A DNA stretch of 10,762 nt from positions 1 through 10,762 of the forward strand of contig DATFYM010000171.1 of the NCBI GenBank assembly GCA_035315065.1, in the 5' to 3' direction. Below the pieces are notes generated by a model. The model saw only the letters and a program-made list of their open reading frames with translations, ran no database searches and was not told the DNA's origin. The translations under genes and the position numbers were made by a program. The stretch's first letter is position 1. Every line of letters begins with the position of its first letter. Shown here in pieces: positions 1 to 7,123 of this stretch. The DNA comes from DATFYM01 sp035315065 (GTDB lineage: Bacteria; Acidobacteriota; Terriglobia; UBA7540).

Positions 1-243
1 CTGCTTCTGCTCATTTCTTCACCGCTGGTGTCAGGCTTCATCACACCTGGAAGACTGGCCACCTTCCCTTCGCGCTAACGAGGCCGAATCGGGTTCACTG
101 TCGTTACGGCTCGCGGGTTCGCCTTCCAGGGCTTCGCCGGCGGGATTACTCTCGCCCACGCCCGGTCGGCTACCTGTCGAATGAGCAATTACAGGGTAAG
201 CTCCTTTCAGCTTACAAGATCAGCCAGGCTTATCCTGGCGCTC
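1..243 (-). mobile_element. Structured non-coding segment, possible 5' part of a group II intron (partial)
   Basis: No credible protein is encoded here. On the minus strand the segment begins exactly where the nucleotidyltransferase frame loses its family pattern (after Leu59, position 244). It starts GAGCGCC, which resembles the GUGYG-type 5' end of bacterial group II introns but differs at the second base. Two clean hairpins follow: 6-bp arms at 223-228 and 234-239 with a 5-base loop, and perfect 7-bp arms at 196-202 and 209-215 with a 6-base loop. Further GC-rich pairing is visible, such as TAACGA with TCGTTA around 70-110. Group II introns open with a structured domain I several hundred bases long before their reverse-transcriptase frame. 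If the call is right, that gene lies beyond position 1. The assignment rests on overall look and the abrupt gene break, not on a folded model. It could instead be another inserted structured element. Confidence 0.35.
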
Positions 244-420
244 CAGGTCTGCGTCGCTATCGGCCGTCCATGTGCCCTGCACGAGCGAGCCAAACAGGTA
301 CACTTTCGCGATCTCGGGATAGCGGGCCTTGGCCTCGGCCACAGCATGGCGAAGGTCGCGGATCACCTGGTCGCGGTCAATGAATCTGACTTCGGCAGAA
401 TTCCAGGATGCTTCGGGCAT
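220..420 (-). pseudogene. N-terminal fragment of an MNT-type nucleotidyltransferase, interrupted
   Basis: This 66-residue frame contains the start of a minimal nucleotidyltransferase (MNT, Pol-beta-like) fold. A helical segment (about 15-35) leads into YLFGSLVQGT (41-50), with the diagnostic Gly44-Ser45, and then an acidic pair, Asp56 and Asp58, in the family pattern GSxxxGxxxxxSDxDL. Family members normally continue with a hydrophobic strand and about 40 or more further residues, often beside a HEPN partner as a toxin-antitoxin or AMPylation pair. Here the pattern stops at Leu59, and the last seven residues (ERQDKPG) are read from the adjoining structured segment. No HEPN gene lies upstream; the next gene that way is the acyl-CoA dehydrogenase. 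I see no strong ribosome binding site. The domain call is fairly secure, and the product as it stands cannot be a complete enzyme. Confidence 0.6.
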
Positions 421-438
421 GTGGGCCCTGGGCGAAGA

Positions 439-514
439 AGTGGCTAGTGGTTAGTGGCTAGCAAGAGCGCGTTCCGCTTTTGTCTCTAGCCACTAACCAC
501 TAGCCACTAGCCAC
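439..514. repeat. Heptad inverted repeat, CTAGCCA family, after the dehydrogenase stop
   Basis: Perfect 23-bp arms at 439-461 and 486-508 flank a 24-base loop. The right arm runs on to 514 with one more unit. The arms are tandem 7-base units (ctagcca, ctaacca, ctagcca, ctagcca). The element fills most of the gap between the dehydrogenase stop (520) and the nucleotidyltransferase start (420) and begins 5 bases past that stop. There is no uridine run after the hairpin in the minus-strand transcript, so it is not a canonical intrinsic terminator. The same unit returns at 5820-5928. Confidence 0.9.
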
Positions 515-519
515 GGTCA

Positions 520-1707
520 TCAGGCCGCGCTGGCAACCCCGCTCTTGCTGCGGAAGCTGCTGAGGAGCACCTTCGACATCTCCTCGCGCTGAATCTGATT
601 GGTGCCTTCGTAGATCTGGGTGATCTTGGCGTCGCGCATGTACTTCTCGATGGGGTAATCGTGCATGTAGCCGTAGCCGCCGAAGACCTGCACGGCGTCG
701 ATGGTCACTTCCATGGCCACGTCGGAAGCAAAGCACTTCGCCATGGCGGAATAGAGGGTGGGGCGTTCTTTAGGTTTCTTGTCGATGTGGCGCGCGGTAG
801 CATAGACGAGGGCGCGCGCGGCTTCCACTTTCATGGCCATGTCGGCGAGCAGGAAGCGCAGCCCTTGAAAGGAGCCGATGAGCGCGTCGAACTGGCGTCG
901 CGTGCACGAGTACTCCAACGCCAAGTCCAGCGCTCCCTGAGCAATCCCGAGCGCCTGAGCGCCCACGCCGGGTCGGGACACGTCAAAGGTCTTCATGGCG
1001 GTGATGAAGCCCGTACCCTCGCGTCCCAGGCAGTTCTCCGCCGGCACGCGACAATCCTCGAACACCAGCTCCCGCGTGGCGGAGGCGCGAATACCCAGCT
1101 TGTCCTCTTTCTTGCCAAAGGTAAACCCCGGAGTCCCCTTTTCCACCACGATGCAGGAGGCGCCGCGCGGGCCCTTGGTTGGGTTGGTGAGGGCAATCAC
1201 GCTGTAAATCTCGGCTTCGCCGCCGTTGGTGATCCATTGCTTGGTGCCGTTCAAGATGTAGTGATCGCCGTCGCGGATAGCGGTGGTGCGGACCGCAGCG
1301 GCATCGGAGCCTGCCTGCGGCTCGGTGAGGGCGAAAGCCGCCAACTTCTTGCCGGCGGCGATATCGGGCAGCCAACGTTGCTTTTGCTCTGGGCTGCCCG
1401 ACAGGAGAATAGGAATAGTGCCGAGCGCCGTGCCGGCAAAGCTCAAGGCGATGCCACCGCAGGCTTTGGAGAGCTCCTCCGTCACGATGACCATGTTCAT
1501 GATAGGAGTGCCTTCGGTGAGACCGCCGTAAGCGTCATCAATGAAAACCCGGAAAAGATCGGTCTGAGCCAATACCTTCACGATGGGCCAGGGGAATTTG
1601 CCTTCGCGATCGTATTCCGCCGCGACCGGGCGGATCTCCTTCTCTGCAACCTCACGCGCCAAATCGCGAATGGCAGTCTGATACTCGCTGAATCCATAGT
1701 CCATCAT
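520..1707 (-). CDS. Acyl-CoA dehydrogenase
   Basis: This is a 395-residue FAD-dependent acyl-CoA dehydrogenase, the usual length for the soluble family. It catalyses alpha,beta-dehydrogenation of an acyl-CoA and passes electrons to electron-transfer flavoprotein. Visible signatures are ALTEPQAGSDAAA (126-138, first family signature), the WIT flavin-contact region (158-160), and the second signature from Gln340 to Asp359 (core FGGYGYMHDYPIEKYMRD). The catalytic base is Glu367 in IYEGTNQIQR, placed as in short-chain and butyryl-CoA enzymes. The N-terminal helical, middle beta and C-terminal helical domains are all present, with no frameshift. A GGAG sits 8 bases before the ATG at 1707; ATG 1704 is an alternative start. 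The gene stands alone, with heptad repeats on both sides and no ETF or thiolase neighbour. Chain-length or branched-chain preference cannot be read from the sequence. Confidence 0.95.
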   Translation of the reverse strand: MMDYGFSEYQTAIRDLAREVAEKEIRPVAAEYDREGKFPWPIVKVLAQTDLFRVFIDDAYGGLTEGTPIMNMVIVTEELSKACGGIALSFAGTALGTIPILLSGSPEQKQRWLPDIAAGKKLAAFALTEPQAGSDAAAVRTTAIRDGDHYILNGTKQWITNGGEAEIYSVIALTNPTKGPRGASCIVVEKGTPGFTFGKKEDKLGIRASATRELVFEDCRVPAENCLGREGTGFITAMKTFDVSRPGVGAQALGIAQGALDLALEYSCTRRQFDALIGSFQGLRFLLADMAMKVEAARALVYATARHIDKKPKERPTLYSAMAKCFASDVAMEVTIDAVQVFGGYGYMHDYPIEKYMRDAKITQIYEGTNQIQREEMSKVLLSSFRSKSGVASAA

Positions 1708-1751
1708 TCGGAGAACTCCGTGAGAGGAATTTCAGCACCAAGGCTAGTCTA

Positions 1752-1847
1752 GCTGTCAGCCATCAGCCGTCAGCATTCAGCTAAACAGCCCCCCGGCGTG
1801 ATCTCCTCTTTTTTTTGCTGACGGCTGATACCTCACGGCTGACAGCT
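1752..1847. repeat. Heptad inverted repeat, GGCTGAC family, touching a stop codon
   Basis: The left arm is 1752-1775 and the right arm 1817-1847. Bases 1752-1762 pair with 1837-1847 (11 bp) and 1763-1775 with 1817-1829 (13 bp). The right arm holds an unpaired 7-base unit (acctcac, 1830-1836). Units read gctgacg, gctgata, cctcacg, gctgaca. The right arm ends at the base before the stop codon of the 256-residue gene (1848-1850). The loop carries an eight-thymine run at the plus-strand edge of the right arm. Downstream (minus) of the second arm lies the short leader of the dehydrogenase gene. Confidence 0.88.
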
Positions 1848-2618
1848 CTATTTCGTCACGCACTCGGCCGGTTCCGGCGCCACAGCTTGCATCCCAGGCG
1901 CATCGTTCCACAAAGACGGCCTCACCAGCCACACATCGCGGTCCTTAAACACAAACCGGCAATAGTCGTCCAGGTCGCCGGCTCGAAAAGAAGTGACCTC
2001 GACCTGCCCCTCGATCGACCCGGGCTGGGCGGCTTTGCGGACGGCATCCAGGAGTGCAAGCACATTGGCGTTAACATCGCGGAGAGAGAGAACCACTCCA
2101 TCCCCCATGGTCTGGATTTCGTACTCACCCTGCGGATAGAGGCCTCCGGGACGCTCCAGCGCTGTTCTAACCTTGTCTAAGGCACCCGGCACCGCTTCGA
2201 ATCTTACCGACCCGTTCAGGCACTGATAAGGTTCGAAAACGACAGTCGCCGGCTGGCCTTCGTACGGAACCCACTTGGCTTCGGCATAGTCGGGATGCGC
2301 CCAGGAGACCGTGAGGTTGCCGCCTCGCCACACCCTCAGCCGAAAGTACTGTCCACTTTGCTCATCGAGATAGTAGAGCGCGCCGCCAGGGACTCCCCTA
2401 CGCTCTACGTCTGACAAGTGGCTGAGAAAGTCCAACAACTCCCCAGCTATCTCCCTCGGTGCCGAAATCACGTCGGGTTGGACGTGGCTAACCACCAACG
2501 ATGGTGGATCAGGTGAGAACTCCAACCAGACTGCTTCGATCGCTTCCAGCTTCCGTTGAGTTTCTTCGCTGAGCGCGCCCAGCGCAACACTTCCCGTGCA
2601 CCCCAGATGAGTACGCAT
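1848..2618 (-). CDS. Hypothetical protein, 256 residues
   Basis: I do not recognise this protein. It starts MRTHLGCTGS, has a helical stretch with LSEETQRKLEAIEAVW near the N-terminus, and then an aromatic-rich region that looks mostly beta (ALYYLDEQSGQYFRLRVWRG, then NLTVSWAHPDYAEAKW). The C-terminal part includes VLALLDAVRKAAQ and DDYCRFVFKDRDVWLVRPSL. No signal peptide, membrane segment or metal motif is obvious, so it is probably a soluble cytoplasmic protein. The frame stays open upstream to an ATG at 2858, but ATG 2618 is preferred because AAAGGAG lies 7 bases before it. The 80 extra codons run through intergenic repeats and give low-complexity sequence (SFSFNRQSSIVNS). Its coding status is supported by the ribosome binding site, its length and its non-repetitive composition. 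The function is unknown. Confidence 0.75.
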   Translation of the reverse strand: MRTHLGCTGSVALGALSEETQRKLEAIEAVWLEFSPDPPSLVVSHVQPDVISAPREIAGELLDFLSHLSDVERRGVPGGALYYLDEQSGQYFRLRVWRGGNLTVSWAHPDYAEAKWVPYEGQPATVVFEPYQCLNGSVRFEAVPGALDKVRTALERPGGLYPQGEYEIQTMGDGVVLSLRDVNANVLALLDAVRKAAQPGSIEGQVEVTSFRAGDLDDYCRFVFKDRDVWLVRPSLWNDAPGMQAVAPEPAECVTK

Positions 2619-2625
2619 TCTCTTG

Positions 2626-2632
2626 CTCCTTT
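2626..2632 (-). promoter_or_regulatory. Ribosome binding site that sets the start of the 256-residue gene
   Basis: The minus strand reads AAAGGAG followed by 7 bases and ATG (2618-2616). This is a near-ideal Shine-Dalgarno match and spacing, and it decides against the longer frame that begins at 2858 inside the repeat region. Confidence 0.8.
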
Positions 2633-2796
2633 CCTTGCCGGGCTGCTGATTCAAATCGGTGCTGTCGCCCCGCTCTTGGGGCGAGACTGCTTGTAACTCC
2701 GCCTGCGGAATCAGCGCGGCCCCCAAAGGTACAGACAAGGGTATAGAAGTCGGGGAGGGGGACTCTGTAACGGTCGTCACAGAGGCGTGTGACGTA

Positions 2797-3018
2797 GAAT
2801 TGACGATTGACGATTGACGATTGAAAGAGAAGCTCGGTGACGATTGTGGACTGCCCAATGAAGGGGCCGAACGGTCTGACTATTCTTCTCATTTCAATCG
2901 ACAACCGTCAATCTGCAACTGACTGTCAATTCGTATGAGAGGGCAAGGGTGTGGCTACGGCTGGCTATGTTTACTCTTCTCTTTCAATCGTCAATCGTCA
3001 ATCGACAATCGTCAATTC
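2797..3018. repeat. Long heptad inverted repeat, GATTGAC family, in the 2619-3025 gap
   Basis: The gap between the kinase stop (3026) and the 256-residue gene (2618) is 407 bases without a supported gene. The left arm (2797-2832) and right arm (2976-3018) match perfectly over 29 bases (2804-2832 with 2976-3004). They match again over 7 bases (2797-2803 with 3012-3018), after one extra 7-base unit (3005-3011) in the right arm. Units are three or more attgacg copies, and a shared aaagagaag tail lies on the loop side. The right arm ends 7 bases before the kinase stop codon. The rest of the gap, 2619-2796, shows only a small 6-bp hairpin at 2775-2794, and I find no convincing promoter in it. Confidence 0.9.
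2883..2932. repeat. Third, degenerate copy of the GATTGAC-family arm
   Basis: This lies in the loop of the larger inverted repeat. It is oriented like the right arm (2976-3018): a cttct-type lead-in, then tttcaatcg, degenerate 7-base units (caatcga, caaccgt, caatctg, caactga), and the same tcaattc end. It looks like an older duplicate of the right arm about 90 bases away. Confidence 0.7.
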
Positions 3019-3025
3019 CGGGCCG

Positions 3026-5800
3026 CTACTCGAACAGGTCTTCCTTCCACAACCGCTGGCCGCCCAGTGAAGTGTAGAAACCCCAGCCGGCGATGGCGAC
3101 GAAGCTCAAGAGTACGGCGAAAACCGCCGGTGCGTACCAGTTGGAGAAATCCAGGGTATAGGGTAGGTTTAAGAGAATATTGGCTGTAAAGATGGCCGCG
3201 GCCAGCGTGATCAGTCCGAAACGGGTGACGGCATACGCCGCGATGGAAAAGACCACCAGCCACACCGGCGCCATGTACTGAGGGTGATCGTTCTGGAGGG
3301 TATTCTGGGTTGCGAAGATAGCCACAAAGGCGAGCATCGCCAGCCATCTATTGCGCACTACCACTCTGAGCAGGAACATAAGGAAAAAGAACTGGAGGGT
3401 CGCAAGGATGCACTGCACGATTTGCTCCAGCCAGATACCCATCGCTTGCCGGCCACCGAGAAGTAGACTCTGGCTGCCCAAATGAGGTGTAGCCCCTTCC
3501 CGCTTGAGCGCAAGCTCACCCACGCCCACCACCACCGTCCATACCACCCCCATCGTCACCCCCCAAAGCACATCGCGGCCCACCAGCGGATCGCGCCAGC
3601 GGCCCGCCATCAAGCGGCTCCAGGAGATGATGGCCTGCGGCCAGCGTCGACGGACGTACGGCTCAAGCGCCAGGTAGAGTGTCCAGATGGCGGCGGAGAG
3701 GAACAGGCCCATGCTCACACAGACGATAAAGCGTCCAAAGGTAGCCAGCGTGGGGATGAAGTGGTCGCGGCACACCCAGATCGCTATTTCAATCACAAAG
3801 ACCGCGGCGGCCAGCCGGAGAGCGCCGTGCAGATCGACCTTCCCCGCGGCATAGTTGCGGCGCGCGATCAGGGCTCCGCCGGTCAGAAGCATGATCGCCA
3901 GGATAACTGCCATGATCTGGGCGGCGTGCTGCCCGGCCCTCATGCTTGAGTACTGCGACCGGTCGGGCGTGGTCCAGGGACCAATCAAGGAGAAATAGAC
4001 GGGCTTGCCGCGCCACGCTGCCGCTTCGATGCGTAAGGGTCGGTCAGAGCCAGGCCAGATGCCCGTCCACGCGGCGCGCGCGTCAAACGCGGCGAGCGAC
4101 AGCCACTGCGGCTCGGCGTTGTGGAAGGCGGCCGGATCAAGCCCGGCAGCCGCGAAGAGAGGCTTCCAATCCAGCGGGCTTGCCGCCGGCGGGTTCGGAT
4201 CCACCTCCTTCGGAATCGCCTGGAGGTAGCGAAGCCGGCCTTGGGAATCGAGGATGATGTTGATCATGCCCGACTGAATCGCCGGCGGATCAAAAAACTG
4301 AACCACGCCGGGCGTCAGGGAGGTGCCTTGGAATCCGTCCGCGTCCAGATAGACAGGGCTCTGCCGATACGCGTAGTGCAGCACCTGCGGCCGTTCGGAC
4401 AGGACTCTGGGCCAGTTCGGGCGCGGCAGGTCGTGGTCGTGGACGTATTCGGTGAAGTCCGTGTCGTAATAAAACTCGGCGTTGTGGTCAACGGGTGACT
4501 CCGCGTAGCCCAGACTCTTGATGGTCTCTTGCGCCTTTACGGCCAGAGCCTCGGGAGGCAGCAGTGAGGGCATTAACTTGAGGCCGCTGACGTGCCACCC
4601 GATGGCAACGGTGATCGCCAGACCGGCGATCACCGCGGCCAAGGCCACCACGGCCGTTCGAGGCGCGATGCCCTCCGTTTCGCCCGCCGCGGCCACCATC
4701 TGCGGCGAGGGGGTTTCGCCGGCTGCCAGAGCGGCCGCCAGTGGATCGCCTCCCGGCAGAGCTGCCGCCACCGCCAGCGCGGAAGTGGGCCGATTCGCAG
4801 GATCAGGCTCCAGGCAGCGCAGGATTACGCGCTCCACCGCCGGATCGATATCCTTCACCAGGGTTGACGGGCTACTGGGCGGCTTCTCGTTACGCAGCCT
4901 CACCAGATCGGCGAGTTTCTCGGCGTCGTAAGCGCGCTTGCCGGTGAAGATTTCATAGAGCACCAGACCGAGCGAGTAGATGTCGCTGTAGGTCGTTACC
5001 TCCCGGCCTGCCAGTTGCTCGGGCGCCATGTAGGCCGGTGTGCCACTTCGCACGTCGTGCCCGGTAATCTGGTCGGCAAAACTGGCCAGACCGAAATCGG
5101 TCATTACCGCGCGGCCCCGGCCATCCAACATCACGTTGGCCGGCTTCAGGTCGCGATGCAGGACACCTTCGCGGTGCGCCGCGGCCAGGCCTGCACAAAG
5201 CTGGCGGGCGATCTCCAGGGCCTTATCGCCAGGCAGGCGGCCGATGCGCCGCAACAGCGAGGCCAAGTCTTCGCCGTCCACGTATTCCATGGAGAGATAG
5301 GTCTGGCCCTCCACTTCGCCCACGTCGTACACGCGGCAGACGTTCGAGTGTGAGACGCGCCGCGCGGTACGAACTTCGTTGCGAAAGCGTTCCAGGGTAG
5401 CTTGATCCTTAGCCGCCGCTTCGGGCAGGAACTTCAGCGCCACCGGCTGGCCCAGCGTGAGGTCGTCGGCGCGATAAACCTCGCCCATCCCGCCCTTTCC
5501 CAGCACGGCCACGATGCGGTATCGGCTGGCCAGCAGGGTGCCGGGCAGGAACCGGCCTTCACTGGAAAGGCCGCTGGAGGGGGCGGAGCTACGGAGGACT
5601 CCGGGGCCGCCAAGACCGCTTGCTCCGGCACGAGGCTTCGACACGGGACGCGCCGCTGGTCTCGGGGCAGGGCTAGGCAAAGGCTCCGCGGCTGTAGCGC
5701 CCACTGTCGCATCCAGGCCGGACACGATCGGCGCTCCACACGACGGGCAGAAACGGGCGGCGTCGGAAACCTGTCCACCACAAGAACTACACTTAGCCAT
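3026..5800 (-). CDS. Membrane Ser/Thr protein kinase with zinc ribbon and multi-pass C-terminal block
   Basis: This is a 924-residue PknB-type (Hanks) kinase. An N-terminal zinc ribbon (Cys4, Cys7, Cys18, Cys21) is followed by a Pro/Ala-rich linker. The kinase domain spans about 93-350: Gly loop GKGGMG 101-106, Lys123 in VALK, catalytic HRDLKPAN with Asp217 and Asn222, DFG 235-237, and APE 259-261. All key residues are present, so it should be active on cytoplasmic targets. A membrane segment (about 383-401) leads to an uncharacterised, presumably extracytoplasmic region (about 405-625). Roughly eight further hydrophobic helices follow (about 627-645, 662-678, 688-712, 744-760, 790-812, 817-832, 844-880, 888-908). 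I recall closely similar C-terminal blocks (ALEPYVRRRWP, RDPLVGRDVL) in acidobacterial kinases; their role is unknown to me. An AGGAG sits 11 bases before the ATG. The gene stands alone between two repeat elements, with no phosphatase or substrate gene beside it. Confidence 0.93.
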   Translation of the reverse strand: MAKCSSCGGQVSDAARFCPSCGAPIVSGLDATVGATAAEPLPSPAPRPAARPVSKPRAGASGLGGPGVLRSSAPSSGLSSEGRFLPGTLLASRYRIVAVLGKGGMGEVYRADDLTLGQPVALKFLPEAAAKDQATLERFRNEVRTARRVSHSNVCRVYDVGEVEGQTYLSMEYVDGEDLASLLRRIGRLPGDKALEIARQLCAGLAAAHREGVLHRDLKPANVMLDGRGRAVMTDFGLASFADQITGHDVRSGTPAYMAPEQLAGREVTTYSDIYSLGLVLYEIFTGKRAYDAEKLADLVRLRNEKPPSSPSTLVKDIDPAVERVILRCLEPDPANRPTSALAVAAALPGGDPLAAALAAGETPSPQMVAAAGETEGIAPRTAVVALAAVIAGLAITVAIGWHVSGLKLMPSLLPPEALAVKAQETIKSLGYAESPVDHNAEFYYDTDFTEYVHDHDLPRPNWPRVLSERPQVLHYAYRQSPVYLDADGFQGTSLTPGVVQFFDPPAIQSGMINIILDSQGRLRYLQAIPKEVDPNPPAASPLDWKPLFAAAGLDPAAFHNAEPQWLSLAAFDARAAWTGIWPGSDRPLRIEAAAWRGKPVYFSLIGPWTTPDRSQYSSMRAGQHAAQIMAVILAIMLLTGGALIARRNYAAGKVDLHGALRLAAAVFVIEIAIWVCRDHFIPTLATFGRFIVCVSMGLFLSAAIWTLYLALEPYVRRRWPQAIISWSRLMAGRWRDPLVGRDVLWGVTMGVVWTVVVGVGELALKREGATPHLGSQSLLLGGRQAMGIWLEQIVQCILATLQFFFLMFLLRVVVRNRWLAMLAFVAIFATQNTLQNDHPQYMAPVWLVVFSIAAYAVTRFGLITLAAAIFTANILLNLPYTLDFSNWYAPAVFAVLLSFVAIAGWGFYTSLGGQRLWKEDLFE

Positions 5801-5819
5801 AAATTGAATTACTCCTAAG

Positions 5820-5928
5820 AAGTGGCTAGTGGCTAGCGACTAGCCGTCCGCTCTCAGCTATCAGGGCCAAGTCCTGTTCTTGCCGATAGCTGAAGGCTGA
5901 TAGCTGGATTCACTAGCCACTAGCCACT
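5820..5928. repeat. Nested heptad inverted repeats (CTAGCCA outside, AGCTATC inside)
   Basis: Outer arms of 16 bp at 5821-5836 and 5913-5928 use the ctagcca unit seen at 439-514. Inside them, arms of 10 bp at 5855-5864 and 5897-5906 (cagctatcag and its complement) use a unit related to the 1752-1847 family. The inner right side repeats gatagct, gaaggct, gatagct (5885-5905). The outer right arm overlaps the rpiA stop codon (5920-5922), so the repeat encodes the last residues of RpiA. The element fills most of the gap before the kinase start at 5800. Confidence 0.88.
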
Positions 5929-6618
5929 CCGGGTCAGCTCCCGCACGCCGCCGGCCCCGGCCACGATCACCTCCGATGCCATTCCCACGAAAAGACCGTG
6001 CTCGACGACGCCGACCACGCCGTTCAGCCGCCCGTCCAACTCTCGCGGCGATGCGATCGGTCCAAATCGGCAGTCGAGAATGTAGTGGCCGCTATCGGTG
6101 ACATAAGGCTTTCCGTCCGGACCGGTCCGCAAAACCGGCGCAGCCCCCACGTTAGCGATCTTCTGCGCCGTTGTTTGCCATCCGAAAGGCACCACCTCGA
6201 CGGGAAGCGGAAACGCGCCGAGGCGCTCCACCAGCTTGGTCTCATCGACCACAATCACCAAGCGCGTGGTGTTGCTGGCAACGATCTTCTCCCGCAACAG
6301 GGCGCCACCGCCGCCCTTGATAAGATTGAGCGTGTCCAGTTCCACCTCGTCAGCGCCATCAATGGTGAGATCGATGCGGGGATTCTCGGCCAGCGTCGAT
6401 AAGGGAATCCCCAAGCTGCGGGCGTGTTCCTGGGTGTACTTCGAGGTCGGGATACCGACGATGCGCAATCCCGACGCCACGCGCCTGCCGACGGCCTCCA
6501 CTGCAAACCAAGCCGTCGACCCGGTGCCAAGACCCACTATCATGCCGTCTTGCGCCTGGGCCACCGCCGATTCGGCAGCTTCTTTTTTCAGTCGATCACG
6601 GTCGAGGCTGCTCGCCAT
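5920..6618 (-). CDS. rpiA: Ribose-5-phosphate isomerase A
   Basis: This 232-residue enzyme interconverts ribose 5-phosphate and ribulose 5-phosphate in the non-oxidative pentose phosphate pathway, in the cytoplasm. The phosphate-binding loop GLGTGSTA (29-36) and IPTSKYT (56-62) are present. So are DGADE with Asp87 and Asp90, and KGGGGALLREK with Lys101 and the catalytic base Glu110, matching the E. coli Asp81, Asp84, Lys94 and Glu103 arrangement. GVVEHGLF (193-200) is near the C-terminus. Length is normal for the family. A GAGG lies 6 bases before the ATG at 6618, and a plausible sigma70 promoter lies upstream. The final Ser-Gly-stop is read from the CTAGCCA-family repeat, so the original 3' end may have been replaced. 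It is divergent from the glucan phosphorylase gene. Confidence 0.97.
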   Translation of the reverse strand: MASSLDRDRLKKEAAESAVAQAQDGMIVGLGTGSTAWFAVEAVGRRVASGLRIVGIPTSKYTQEHARSLGIPLSTLAENPRIDLTIDGADEVELDTLNLIKGGGGALLREKIVASNTTRLVIVVDETKLVERLGAFPLPVEVVPFGWQTTAQKIANVGAAPVLRTGPDGKPYVTDSGHYILDCRFGPIASPRELDGRLNGVVGVVEHGLFVGMASEVIVAGAGGVRELTRSG

Positions 6619-6668
6619 AGCGATCCTCGCTAAAAGAATCCGCCTTCCCGTTTTAGGCCGACCGCCTC

Positions 6669-6697
6669 ACTGTAGACGACTTTCCGCGAGCGATCAA
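6669..6697 (-). promoter_or_regulatory. Putative sigma70-like promoter for rpiA
   Basis: On the minus strand, TTGATC (6697-6692) and TACAGT (6674-6669) are separated by 17 bases. Each hexamer matches the consensus at 4 of 6 positions. Transcription would begin near 6662, giving a leader of about 44 bases before the rpiA ATG. This is a pattern match only. Confidence 0.4.
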
Positions 6698-6909
6698 GGG
6701 GCTGGACTCTGGACGAAATTCAGGCAGTTCTGGCGAAAACCGCAATGTTATTTGCTATCATTGAGATGAAAGCGTGCTCTAACAGTCCGATTGCTGAATT
6801 AAGGCTGAACGAGGCCGTGAGTTGCAATTGAAAAAAATTCGAGAGAGTGATTTTCCCATCGCAATGCTTAAGCCAAGGGGTTGTGGAGCAGCTGCGGGAG
6901 ACCTTCCGA

Positions 6910-7015
6910 CCCAGAGGCACAGAGGCCCAGGCCCAGAGAGAGAGTGGAAACGTCGGGAGAAGATGATGTCTTCAGGTGATCCCCGCCCTGTTTCCGGGCT
7001 CTTTGTGCCTCCGGG
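6910..7015. repeat. Imperfect inverted repeat (CAGAGGCA / TTTGTGCCT type)
   Basis: The left arm, 6910-6928, reads as about 8-base units (cagaggca, cagaggcc). It is the near reverse complement of the right arm 6996-7015, with two or three mismatches or gaps. The loop is about 67 bases. It has the arm-loop-arm layout of the heptad elements, but the unit looks like 8 bases and it lies upstream of a gene start rather than after a stop. Confidence 0.6.
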
Positions 7016-7123
7016 TTTGATTTTTCACACTCCTGTAATCGATTTCCGTCATGTCAGGAGTATAACCTTAAAGGTGGTGCTCAAGAATGCGAGCGCGAGC
7101 GAAGGAGCCTTGAAGGAGAATCT

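Larger units (their letters stand above)
6619..7123. other. Divergent intergenic region between rpiA and the glucan phosphorylase
   Basis: These 505 bases hold no supported gene. The rpiA side carries the putative promoter at 6669-6697. The middle is locally AT-richer (about 6730-6850), and an imperfect inverted repeat lies at 6910-7015. On the phosphorylase side a TATAAC at 7061-7066 could be a -10 box about 50 bases before the start, but no convincing -35 box sits 17 bases upstream of it. A frame open through 6822-7127 would need a TTG start and runs through the inverted repeat, so I do not call it. Confidence 0.5.

Noticed and set aside
661..1752. Long plus-strand frame (363 codons) opposite the dehydrogenase
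   Set aside because: It is antisense to a gene with full family signatures. Its translation is His/Gly/Ala-rich, with no recognisable motif and no ribosome binding site.
1752..1847. Canonical intrinsic terminator
   Set aside because: The stem is strong, but in the minus-strand transcript the run facing the loop is adenines, and no uridine tract follows the second arm.
2797..3018. CRISPR array or phage attachment sites
   Set aside because: The repeats are 7-base tandem units with no unique spacers of regular length and no cas genes nearby. The arms are inverted, not direct.
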